Of a DNA stretch of 64,000 bases, positions 52,147 to 59,193 are shown in pieces. Under the pieces are notes generated by a model. That model had not been told where the DNA came from. It saw nothing but the letters and a program-made list of their open reading frames with translations, and ran no database searches. Within the stretch, counting starts at the first letter, position 1. Each line of letters starts with the position of its first letter. A program made the position numbers and the translations under genes. Source of the DNA: Chitinophaga ginsengisegetis (GTDB taxonomy: Bacteria > Bacteroidota > Bacteroidia > Chitinophagales > Chitinophagaceae); assembly GCF_900168065.1 (NCBI RefSeq), contig NZ_FUZZ01000002.1, forward strand, positions 1,054,001 through 1,118,000. The letters run 5' to 3'.

Positions 52147-52671
52147 ATGAAGCCCGTTGTACCGACCTTGATAATCATATTATGCTTTGCAGCGACCCGC
52201 AGTTTTGCACAGGCCAAAACTGCCGACACCACCGTAAAACCTCCGGTACAACTGAAAACAGTGAATATTGTCCGGTATAATTTTTTTAAAGATTCTGCTG
52301 CCTTCCGGGAGGAATATAGTAAAGAGATGACCTTCCGCCGTCCGAAATGGTTTGAAGTTTACAAGATCACTGCCGTGGATATCAACAAACTATACCGGGT
52401 TACGCAGTTTAAGAAGAATAAAAAGAAGATCGCCTTCAAACATATGTTGCTGGATAAAGAACAGGAGATGTATGTAAACAGTGTATATACCCCCTCGCTG
52501 GTGAATAAAGTGACCCGGCTTGATGGCGACAGCCTCCGGCTTTTTATGCAGTACTACCGGCCGGAATATTCATTTATTAAAAATGCCTCCGACTACGACA
52601 TCTATGCGGAAATAAAAAAGTACTACGGAGCGTTTATTAAAACCCGCGACAGTGTGCCGTCTCAACCATAA
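52147..52671 (+). CDS. hypothetical secreted protein
   Basis: 174-residue protein with signal peptide MKPVVPTLIIILCFAATRSFA. The mature part (KNKKKIAFKHMLLDKEQEMYVNSVYTPSLVNKVTRLDGDSL, in two overlapping segments) resembles the helical C-terminal part of Bacteroidota carboxypeptidase-regulatory-like proteins, but the beta domain is missing. Function unknown; probably periplasmic. It diverges from the TPM gene (74 bases apart) and is followed after 185 bases by another exported protein. Confidence 0.65.
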   Translation: MKPVVPTLIIILCFAATRSFAQAKTADTTVKPPVQLKTVNIVRYNFFKDSAAFREEYSKEMTFRRPKWFEVYKITAVDINKLYRVTQFKKNKKKIAFKHMLLDKEQEMYVNSVYTPSLVNKVTRLDGDSLRLFMQYYRPEYSFIKNASDYDIYAEIKKYYGAFIKTRDSVPSQP

Positions 52672-52856
52672 AACATGGCGTACCTGCATTTCTTTGGCGT
52701 ACCCTGCCCCTAAAAATACTATATTTCAGTATCCATACGTTTTACTAATTCCCGCTATTATTGCGGTAATGGTAACTGCTGTGGCAAAGATTACATAAAT
52801 TAGTGATCTCAAACCAGTTAACGTTGTTAGTTTTAAAGATTCTCAATACAGCTCAC

Positions 52857-53954
52857 ATGAAAAGGTTTTTCATATTGGTTGCCCTTCTCGTTCCGGTGGT
52901 ACTCACCGCGCAAACGAAACTCAGTCAAAATATCGTAGACGATTTCTCCGCCCGGGTAGCCGCTCACTACCAGCTGCCGCATGACTCCATCACCGGGTAC
53001 ATTGCCGAACAGCTCACCCGCAGCGGTAACGCCGGCCTGGATATCGACTCTACTGTTTTTGATCTGAAAAAAGATCCGGTAGCTTTCGACGCCGCGCTGA
53101 AATACCTTTACCAGTACAGTGATTGTAACCGGCAACGGTTTATTGCCAACCTGCGCAGCATGGGACTTCAAACCAACAGCGTATTCCCCATTGCCACCTA
53201 CACAGCCAATAAGTACAAGGGCGAAGTGAAAGCCCTCCTGGAAGATAAAACTGATTTCCTGGCTACCTATACAGGACCGGTAACCGGTAAGAAGCCGCCT
53301 GCTACCATTGCAGAAGTTGCCGCCGCCAACCAGGCAGCAGCCAACGCGCCGGCCAGCACCACCACCGGAAATGAAACCGCCACTACTACAGAAACAGGCA
53401 ACACCGACGCGACCACCTCCACTGCCCCGGCAGCGGATACACGCAACTGGGAAGTGCGCCCCCTGTTCCAGGTTCGCACCCCGGAACAACTGGTGGAAAT
53501 GTACGGCGCCAATAACGTTACCCAGCACGATGCCGTAAACCTCTCCGGCGAAAAAGAAGGCGAGGCTTACCTGATCTATCCTGACACCGACAACGAACTG
53601 GAAGTACAGTTTGACGGAGAAAACGGGAATATCCTCACCTTCTCCCACTACCCTTCCAAATGGAAATCGCCCTATGGCATCAAAGCCGGCGACCCGCTGG
53701 ACAAACTCATCAAGGTAAATGGCCGCCCCTTTAAACTGAACGCCTTTGAGTGGACCAACGGCGGAATGGTATCCAGCTGGAATGGCGGCGCCCTGGAAGG
53801 CAAAGGCGTGATCATTGTGCTGAAAGCCAATAACACCGGCGATCCTAAACAATATGACCAGGCCACCGGCGACAAAATTCTCCGCTCCGATATGCCGGCA
53901 CTGAAAAAGCTGGATGTAATCATCGAATCAGTGGCGTTTAAAGCAGCGAATTAA
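52857..53954 (+). CDS. hypothetical exported protein with Ala/Thr-rich linker
   Basis: The start at 52857 gives MKRFFILVALLVPVVLTAQ, a clear signal peptide; a start at 52803 would hide it. The 365-residue chain has an N-terminal helical part (about 20-150), an Ala/Thr-rich low-complexity linker (about 160-200, TTTGNETATTTETGNTDATT), and a C-terminal domain (about 205-365: RTPEQLVEMYGANNVTQHDA, GIKAGDPLDKLIKVNGRPF). The last motif, a start site phrase of flow-through beta proteins, is seen in other uncharacterised Bacteroidota periplasmic proteins. Function unknown. The palindromic repeat begins eight bases after its stop. Confidence 0.7.
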   Translation: MKRFFILVALLVPVVLTAQTKLSQNIVDDFSARVAAHYQLPHDSITGYIAEQLTRSGNAGLDIDSTVFDLKKDPVAFDAALKYLYQYSDCNRQRFIANLRSMGLQTNSVFPIATYTANKYKGEVKALLEDKTDFLATYTGPVTGKKPPATIAEVAAANQAAANAPASTTTGNETATTTETGNTDATTSTAPAADTRNWEVRPLFQVRTPEQLVEMYGANNVTQHDAVNLSGEKEGEAYLIYPDTDNELEVQFDGENGNILTFSHYPSKWKSPYGIKAGDPLDKLIKVNGRPFKLNAFEWTNGGMVSSWNGGALEGKGVIIVLKANNTGDPKQYDQATGDKILRSDMPALKKLDVIIESVAFKAAN

Positions 53955-53961
53955 AAACCGC

Positions 53962-54010
53962 CGCGGATGTTGTCTTTCCCGGGATCAGAGGGAGAAAGAC
54001 AACATCCGCG
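53962..54010. repeat. second copy of the palindromic repeat (short form)
   Basis: Perfect 17-bp inverted repeat, CGCGGATGTTGTCTTTC and its complement, around 15 bases. The arm GCGGATGTTGTCTTTC is identical to the arm of the element at 18739-18932, and the following bases still match in part (GGAT). It lies eight bases past a stop codon and could also act as a terminator. Confidence 0.85.
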
Positions 54011-54011
54011 C

Positions 54012-54042
54012 TTGCACTTTTCATTTGTGCTGATTATCTTGT
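54012..54042 (+). promoter_or_regulatory. weak promoter of the VOC gene
   Basis: TTG at 54012-54014 and TATCTTGT at 54035-54042, 20 bases apart. The ATG follows at 54047, so the leader would be very short or absent. Confidence 0.3.
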
Positions 54043-54046
54043 TTGT

Positions 54047-54511
54047 ATGAAACAATTTCTATTATCCGGCGGCCTCCTCTTTTTGGCGCTTACCGGTATT
54101 TCTATTCACATGAGCGGACAAGCAAAGAAGTATCCATCGCTGAACCATATGGCGTTGTATGTAGTTGATCTGAAAACAAGCACGGATTTTTACCGGGATA
54201 TTATTGGACTGGAACCAATGGAAGAACCTTTTAAAGATGGGAGACACAGCTGGTTCAGAGTAGGGCAGAACAGCCATGTACACGTAATTTCCGGTGCAGC
54301 CAAAGCCACCACGCACGACAAAAACACGCACCTTTGCTTCAGCGTGCCTGATATGCAGGCTTTCGTGGAAGTATTGAAAAAGCACCAGATTGCCTTTGAA
54401 GACTGGCCAGGCAAAGCCGGCGCTATTAATAAAAGAGTAGACGGCGTGCAGCAGATCTACCTCCGTGACCCGGATGGTTACTGGCTGGAGATCAATGACG
54501 ATAAATACTGA
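54047..54511 (+). CDS. exported VOC-family (glyoxalase-like) protein
   Basis: Vicinal-oxygen-chelate protein of 154 residues with an N-terminal signal peptide (MKQFLLSGGLLFLALTGISIHMSG), unusual for this mostly cytoplasmic fold. The paired beta-alpha-beta-beta-beta units are visible: LNHMALYVVDLKTSTDFYRDI, HSWFRVGQNSHVHVI, THLCFSVPDMQAFVEVL and IYLRDPDGYWLEIND. Candidate metal ligands are the His of LNHMAL, the His of SHVHVI or THLCF, and the Glu of WLEIND. Substrate unknown; glyoxalase I, dioxygenase or resistance-protein roles are all possible. Confidence 0.85.
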   Translation: MKQFLLSGGLLFLALTGISIHMSGQAKKYPSLNHMALYVVDLKTSTDFYRDIIGLEPMEEPFKDGRHSWFRVGQNSHVHVISGAAKATTHDKNTHLCFSVPDMQAFVEVLKKHQIAFEDWPGKAGAINKRVDGVQQIYLRDPDGYWLEINDDKY

Positions 54512-54521
54512 TCATACCCAC

Positions 54522-55256
54522 TTATTTCAATTCTTTTTCCAGTGCGGCGGCTTTCGCTGCAGCAGCCGCATCGGCAGGGATTTTCTTTAACCAGGTCAAT
54601 GCCTCTTTTTTATGCTGTGCCTGTGCATAATACAGGGCAATATAAAACGCGGCATCGTATTTAAATACGGATTCGCCTTCGTATACTTTCACCAGATCTT
54701 TCATACCTGCCTGCACGGCGCCCGTTTGGGTAAAGGCAATGCCCCGGTAATAAAGGGCAGTTTGACTGCTACTATCTGTTTTGAGATAAGTGTCCAGCAA
54801 AGGAATGACCTTCGTGTAGGCCTTCTCGTTAAAATATAATGCGGCAGACTGTAACAACGTATCCTCACTATTTCCGCGCTCAGCGGCTACCTGCATTTCA
54901 ATATTGCCATAGGTGTCCATATAGCTGGTATCGCGGGAATAAAAGCGGAACAGGAAAATTCCTCCCAGCACTGCTGCAGCCATACCGATTGTGACCAGGT
55001 ACTTTTTAAAGCCCACCACTTTTCCTGTGCGTTGAAAATGTTCAGCGCGCTGCTCCTGCAGGGTGGCCTTCAGCTGGTGAAGGCCCGGATCTGGCTTTAA
55101 GCGCTCCGATAAGGTAGCAGCTACCTCCCGGTATTGCTGTACCGATGCCGACAAAGCGGCATCTTCCCGGAGGGCCGCTTCAAATTGCAGCAGTTCTTCC
55201 GGCTGCATGTCGCCTTCCACGTAACGGATAATATCTTCCTGGTTATAAGCAGCCAT
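54522..55256 (-). CDS. membrane TPR protein, putative anti-sigma factor
   Basis: Single-pass membrane protein of 244 residues encoded three bases after the ECF sigma gene. The N-terminal 45 residues (EDIIRYVEGDMQPEELLQFEAAL, then REDAALSASVQQYREV) resemble the sigma-binding N-terminus of Bacteroidota anti-sigma factors, without zinc ligands. One membrane helix lies at about 87-106 (YLVTIGMAAAVLGGIFLFRF). The periplasmic part holds about three TPR-like repeats (LLQSAALYFNEKAYTKVIPLL, ALYYRGIAFTQTGAVQAGM, FYIALYYAQAQHKKEALTWL). Order and spacing fit a sigma/anti-sigma pair; the inhibitory role is inferred, not shown. Confidence 0.75.
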   Translation of the reverse strand: MAAYNQEDIIRYVEGDMQPEELLQFEAALREDAALSASVQQYREVAATLSERLKPDPGLHQLKATLQEQRAEHFQRTGKVVGFKKYLVTIGMAAAVLGGIFLFRFYSRDTSYMDTYGNIEMQVAAERGNSEDTLLQSAALYFNEKAYTKVIPLLDTYLKTDSSSQTALYYRGIAFTQTGAVQAGMKDLVKVYEGESVFKYDAAFYIALYYAQAQHKKEALTWLKKIPADAAAAAKAAALEKELK

Positions 55257-55259
55257 ACA

Positions 55260-55817
55260 CTAAGTTTTCTGAGCCTGAATATAGGATAACAATGTAGCCA
55301 TGCACTCCGATTTTTTCTTCCGCAGATAGCCATAGGTAACACCCATCGCCGCCGCAATTTTTTCCTGGGCTTCCCCGGTCAGTGATAACCGGAGAATTTC
55401 CCGGCACTTTTCCCCCAACCGCTCAAACTGCGCCAGGTACATACCAGCCTGGGCTTCCTCTTTTACCACCTGTTCGGCCGCGGCAAATACATCTTCTCCC
55501 ACATCATATAAATCATCCAGCCTTTTTGTTACCGGCTGGCGGCCTCTTTTTTTTAATTCATTCAGCCATTTCCTTTTACAGATCAATAAAAAGAACGGTT
55601 CAAAAGGGCAGGTAAGCTGTAGCTGTTTGTGCTTTGCCTGGTGATATACATCTATAATAGACTCCTGGAAAATATCGGCGGCATCATCTTCCGTACCCTG
55701 GTGTTGCAGGATATGGTGTTTGATCTTTCCCGCAAAACGCTGATAGATCTCCTGCACCAGCAACGTATCGTTCTGTAACAGGCCCTCAAGGTATCGCTGG
55801 TCGGGGTGAATACTCAT
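55260..55817 (-). CDS. ECF-type RNA polymerase sigma factor
   Basis: Sigma-70 family factor of 185 residues with regions 2 and 4 only. Region 2: EDDAADIFQESIIDVYHQAK and PFFLLICKRKWLNELKKRGR. Region 4: LGEKCREILRLSLTGEAQEKI and AAAMGVTYGYLRKKKSECM, a helix-turn-helix. The start at 55817 (MSIHPDQRYLEGLL) fits the family; the upstream extension to 55904 looks non-coding. The sigma gene and its TPR partner form one operon and diverge from the lipoprotein, PKD and CHAT genes, so the sigma factor probably controls that group and itself. Confidence 0.88.
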   Translation of the reverse strand: MSIHPDQRYLEGLLQNDTLLVQEIYQRFAGKIKHHILQHQGTEDDAADIFQESIIDVYHQAKHKQLQLTCPFEPFFLLICKRKWLNELKKRGRQPVTKRLDDLYDVGEDVFAAAEQVVKEEAQAGMYLAQFERLGEKCREILRLSLTGEAQEKIAAAMGVTYGYLRKKKSECMATLLSYIQAQKT

Positions 55818-55967
55818 CTGGAAGTGCTTCGCATGGGTTGATAGGAACATGCTGTGACTAAAAGTACATCTTTCTAAAAAAATATTCCGAAAAGGGGGTA
55901 ACAAAATAAAAGGGCTGTTGATCTACTATCAAACAAGCAAAAACATTTCTAAACAAAAATATCTTTT

Positions 55968-57074
55968 ATGAAAGCGATTACCTTAACATCGATCACCTGC
56001 CTGGTAGCTGCCGCATTAGCTATTTCTTCGTGTAAAAAAAATAACAGCCAGGAAGTACCCGGTCCGGAAAAAGGACAGGACGCTAAAATGCTGGCGGAAT
56101 TTCTCGACAGTCATGCCAAACCATTTGAACACTTTAGTATAAATGCAGCGGCAGGTGGCGTTATCACCACCAGCCAGGGAACAAAATTCAATATTCCTCC
56201 CAATGTTTTTATTACTGCCGGCGGGGCACCTGTTACGGGCGCAGTGGATATCAGTATCAAAGAGATCAGGGATGTGAGCAGTATGATCCTGTCGGACAAA
56301 GCAACTGTTACTGCCGATGGGAAGATGCTGGTATCATTCGGAGAGTTTTTTGTGAGAGCGGTTCAGAACAACCAGGACCTTGGCCTGCGACCGAAGAATG
56401 ACACCGGCAAAGGCATCATGGTACAGGTACCCGCAAGGCCGGCAGATAACGTGATGAATGGCGTAAAAGAAGTGCCCATGTGGACCGGCGACACCACCGT
56501 GTCTGTTACGCAGCATGGTTTTAACTACATTAACCAGCCAGTAACCATTACCACCCAGCAAACCATTACCAGGGGCGTGTTGTGGAACCAGATCCAGAGC
56601 AGTTATGCGCTGTTCAATACGTCCAGCGGTACCATGAACTTTCGTTTGGACAGCCTTATCCGGTGGGTGAATTGTGATGGCCTGGCAGCCATGCCCAATC
56701 CCAAAACCACAGTGATGGCTTATTTTACCAATCACTTTAATAACGAAACAGCCAGCAGCTATGGCGGCGAACAACCCAGCATGCTGTTCTTCAAACCCAA
56801 AAACTACAATACACTCGTAAAATTCTACAACGTTATTATGACGCCTCCCGCTGGTAAAGAAGGCTTTCATAGTTATCAGACTTCCATCCCGGTAGGACTG
56901 GAAGGCACCTTCCTCGCTATCAGCGCTGTAAATGGCCAGTTCTATGCAGAACAGAAAACGGTTACCATCAGCACACCGGCAGGCAGCGATAACTACTCCA
57001 CCGTGAGCTTTGACCTGCAGGCTGTGGATGCGGCTACTTTGTTGTCACTCATAAACAGTATGAATTCCAAATAA
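55968..57074 (+). CDS. hypothetical lipoprotein with ZU5-like segment
   Basis: Lipoprotein of 368 residues, lipobox Cys22 (ALAISSC). Residues about 60-125 resemble a ZU5-type beta domain (GGVITTSQGTKFNIPPNVF, VTGAVDISIKEIRDVSSMIL, LVSFGEFFVRAV). The rest is beta-rich without a family I know. It is divergent from the sigma factor gene (150 bases apart) and first in a plus-strand run with the PKD and CHAT genes, so it is a likely member of the sigma factor's regulon. ATG at 55968 follows the -7-like TATCTTTT directly. Confidence 0.72.
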   Translation: MKAITLTSITCLVAAALAISSCKKNNSQEVPGPEKGQDAKMLAEFLDSHAKPFEHFSINAAAGGVITTSQGTKFNIPPNVFITAGGAPVTGAVDISIKEIRDVSSMILSDKATVTADGKMLVSFGEFFVRAVQNNQDLGLRPKNDTGKGIMVQVPARPADNVMNGVKEVPMWTGDTTVSVTQHGFNYINQPVTITTQQTITRGVLWNQIQSSYALFNTSSGTMNFRLDSLIRWVNCDGLAAMPNPKTTVMAYFTNHFNNETASSYGGEQPSMLFFKPKNYNTLVKFYNVIMTPPAGKEGFHSYQTSIPVGLEGTFLAISAVNGQFYAEQKTVTISTPAGSDNYSTVSFDLQAVDAATLLSLINSMNSK

Positions 57075-57113
57075 CCGGCCTGTTATCCGTTTACAAGTAC
57101 TCCAAAGTTGAAG

Positions 57114-57145
57114 GCAATAAGTCAATCCCCCGGTTGGCTTATTGC
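57114..57145 (+). terminator. hairpin after the lipoprotein gene
   Basis: GCAATAAGTCAA / TTGGCTTATTGC stem with one wobble and an 8-base loop, followed by TGCTTTCT. It lies between the lipoprotein stop and the PKD start and may cause partial termination. Confidence 0.5.
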
Positions 57146-57181
57146 TGCTTTCTATATAATATTTATTTATATTTATGTTAT

Positions 57182-59167
57182 ATGCAACCTACAGCTTCCC
57201 TAGTAGCACTATTCCTTTTCTTTCAAAGCGTTGTGATGGCGCAATCTCCTGTACCTCCATCATTTCCGCAGGATACCCTTCCGCCGGAAATTGAAGTGCA
57301 GGGTACTGACGATAGTATGCACCTCGTTGCAAAGCTGCGTCCATTGCGCCAGATAGCCGGCGCCCCCGCTTCTTTCTACACCTATTTCTGGGAACTCGGA
57401 GATGGCACCTTTAGCTTTAGTCCAACGCCGGAACTGCACTACAAAGATACCGGCACCTACCAGGTACGCCTGTACGCTACCAATAACTACGACGATGGCA
57501 AGGCGCCGCCTACCAAACCCAGGCCCATTAAAGTAAAGAAGCCAATAAAAAACAGCACCTGGGCTTCCCGTTTCTTTCATGGAAATGGGAATATAGAGAT
57601 GAAGATCAACCGTAATCCCAAACCAGGTGAAGACTTCATGGCACTCATCGGCTACCGGAATATGGCCGGCGATGCAGGCAGCGGCACCATCCTGTTGTTT
57701 TATAACGAGAAGCAGTTTGGTCATGCAGCATTTGATCTTACAGAAAAAAGAAGCTATCACGGGGAAGACAGCAGCTCCCTTCAATCCTTACTCGTTAAAC
57801 TGGAAACGCCCGATACAGAACCTGACGCAGCACTGGCCCGTGGCCCTCACGCTAACGCACCCGCTGTAAATAATGCTGCCGCCAAAGCCATGCTACAGGC
57901 CATGCAGGGCGCGTATAATAGTCATACCGTATTGCACTTCAGCAATGCCGGCAAAACATCAGAACAATTCCTTTTCCTCAATATGCATACGCTGCCGGAA
58001 ATGGTACAGGACACCAACGCCACCGTTACCATGACCGCCATGCTGGTACCCGACAATGCGTTGATGCAACCTGAAGTATATGAGCTGGAAATGGCCGTGG
58101 TAAACTCTCACGACCCTAACCGGCTGCAGCTGCGGAAACACCGGATCAACTATCGTTTTATGGGAAAGAAAAAAGAACTAACCTATAAAATTCAATTCCA
58201 GAATACCGGTAAAGGACCCGCAAAAAGAGTAGCCATCGGCATCGCCGTGCCACGGCAGCTGAACACCGAAACCATACAACTGAAAGAAGTAAGCCCGGCC
58301 TGCATCGCCTGCGACTCCGCGTACCAGACGCAAAGCTGTATAGATACCGTGCGTACGAAAGACAGCATCTATTTTGTTTTCAGAAATATTTACCTGCCCG
58401 GTCTCCAGCAGGAAGGTGTTGCCGATCCCGACTCCACCAAAGGGTTTGTGCGGTACTCCATCCTCTTTAAAAAGAAACCCAAAAAGATTCCTTTCAGCAG
58501 CAGTGCAGCGATCATCTTCGATAAAAACGAACCTATTTATACCAATCGCGCCACCGCCAGGTTCATCAAAGGATTTTCACCCGGTATCATTGCCGGCTAT
58601 ACGTTTTCTCCTAACAGCGGCGACAATACGCTGAAAGGCCCGTTGCAGCTGGGCGCAGTACTGGCGCCCTTTGCGCCTGACCGGCCCTACTTCCAGGTGG
58701 AAGCCTTTGCCGGTTTACTGGAAAAGGAATCTTCGGCAACAGCCATCATACGCGAAAAAAGGGACACCTCTGTAAACGGCCAGGTATACCTGATCCGGGG
58801 CAGGAATGAGGTGACCACTACCACCCGGCAATCGCTGCAACTGGTACCACTGCATTTCCGGTATAACCTCAACAACTGGATTGGTGTGGGCATTGGCGCG
58901 ATGGCCCAGATAAACATTGCCACCAAAACTACTACTGAATCAAAAGTGTACCTGACCGACATACAGCAACCGAACGTGGTAACCAACACCCTCAGTAAAA
59001 CGCTCAAAGATGATTCACAATGGCTTGCCAGCATCAATGCCGCGCCCTTTGCCGATATACAGATAGGAAAGATAAAAAGCGGACCAGCTATTGGATTGCG
59101 CTACCTGCGGCAGGTTACCGGTAATACACCCGACCGTTTCTTTGTATACGCTATCTACAAACTGTAA
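57182..59167 (+). CDS. PKD-domain protein with C-terminal barrel-like region
   Basis: Exported protein of 661 residues. The start at 57182 (MQPTASLVALFLFFQSVVMA) gives a good signal peptide; an earlier TTG at 57134 lies inside a hairpin. Residues about 45-125 are a PKD domain (FYTYFWELGDGTFSFSPTPE and YKDTGTYQVRLYATNNYDDG). The middle has a DUF11-like segment (KKELTYKIQFQNTGKGPAKR). The last about 190 residues (FSPGIIAGYTFSPNSGDNTL ... FVYAIYKL) look like a small outer-membrane beta barrel. It precedes the CHAT gene by 26 bases and is likely co-transcribed. It could be an outer-membrane partner or substrate of the CHAT protease; this is inference. Confidence 0.75.
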   Translation: MQPTASLVALFLFFQSVVMAQSPVPPSFPQDTLPPEIEVQGTDDSMHLVAKLRPLRQIAGAPASFYTYFWELGDGTFSFSPTPELHYKDTGTYQVRLYATNNYDDGKAPPTKPRPIKVKKPIKNSTWASRFFHGNGNIEMKINRNPKPGEDFMALIGYRNMAGDAGSGTILLFYNEKQFGHAAFDLTEKRSYHGEDSSSLQSLLVKLETPDTEPDAALARGPHANAPAVNNAAAKAMLQAMQGAYNSHTVLHFSNAGKTSEQFLFLNMHTLPEMVQDTNATVTMTAMLVPDNALMQPEVYELEMAVVNSHDPNRLQLRKHRINYRFMGKKKELTYKIQFQNTGKGPAKRVAIGIAVPRQLNTETIQLKEVSPACIACDSAYQTQSCIDTVRTKDSIYFVFRNIYLPGLQQEGVADPDSTKGFVRYSILFKKKPKKIPFSSSAAIIFDKNEPIYTNRATARFIKGFSPGIIAGYTFSPNSGDNTLKGPLQLGAVLAPFAPDRPYFQVEAFAGLLEKESSATAIIREKRDTSVNGQVYLIRGRNEVTTTTRQSLQLVPLHFRYNLNNWIGVGIGAMAQINIATKTTTESKVYLTDIQQPNVVTNTLSKTLKDDSQWLASINAAPFADIQIGKIKSGPAIGLRYLRQVTGNTPDRFFVYAIYKL

Positions 59168-59193
59168 TAAATCATAACTTCAGTCATTATACA

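Noticed and set aside
52833..53852. Minus-strand 339-codon open frame
   Set aside because: Antisense to the exported protein at 52857-53954, which has a signal peptide. The long shadow arises from the GC-rich Ala/Thr linker.
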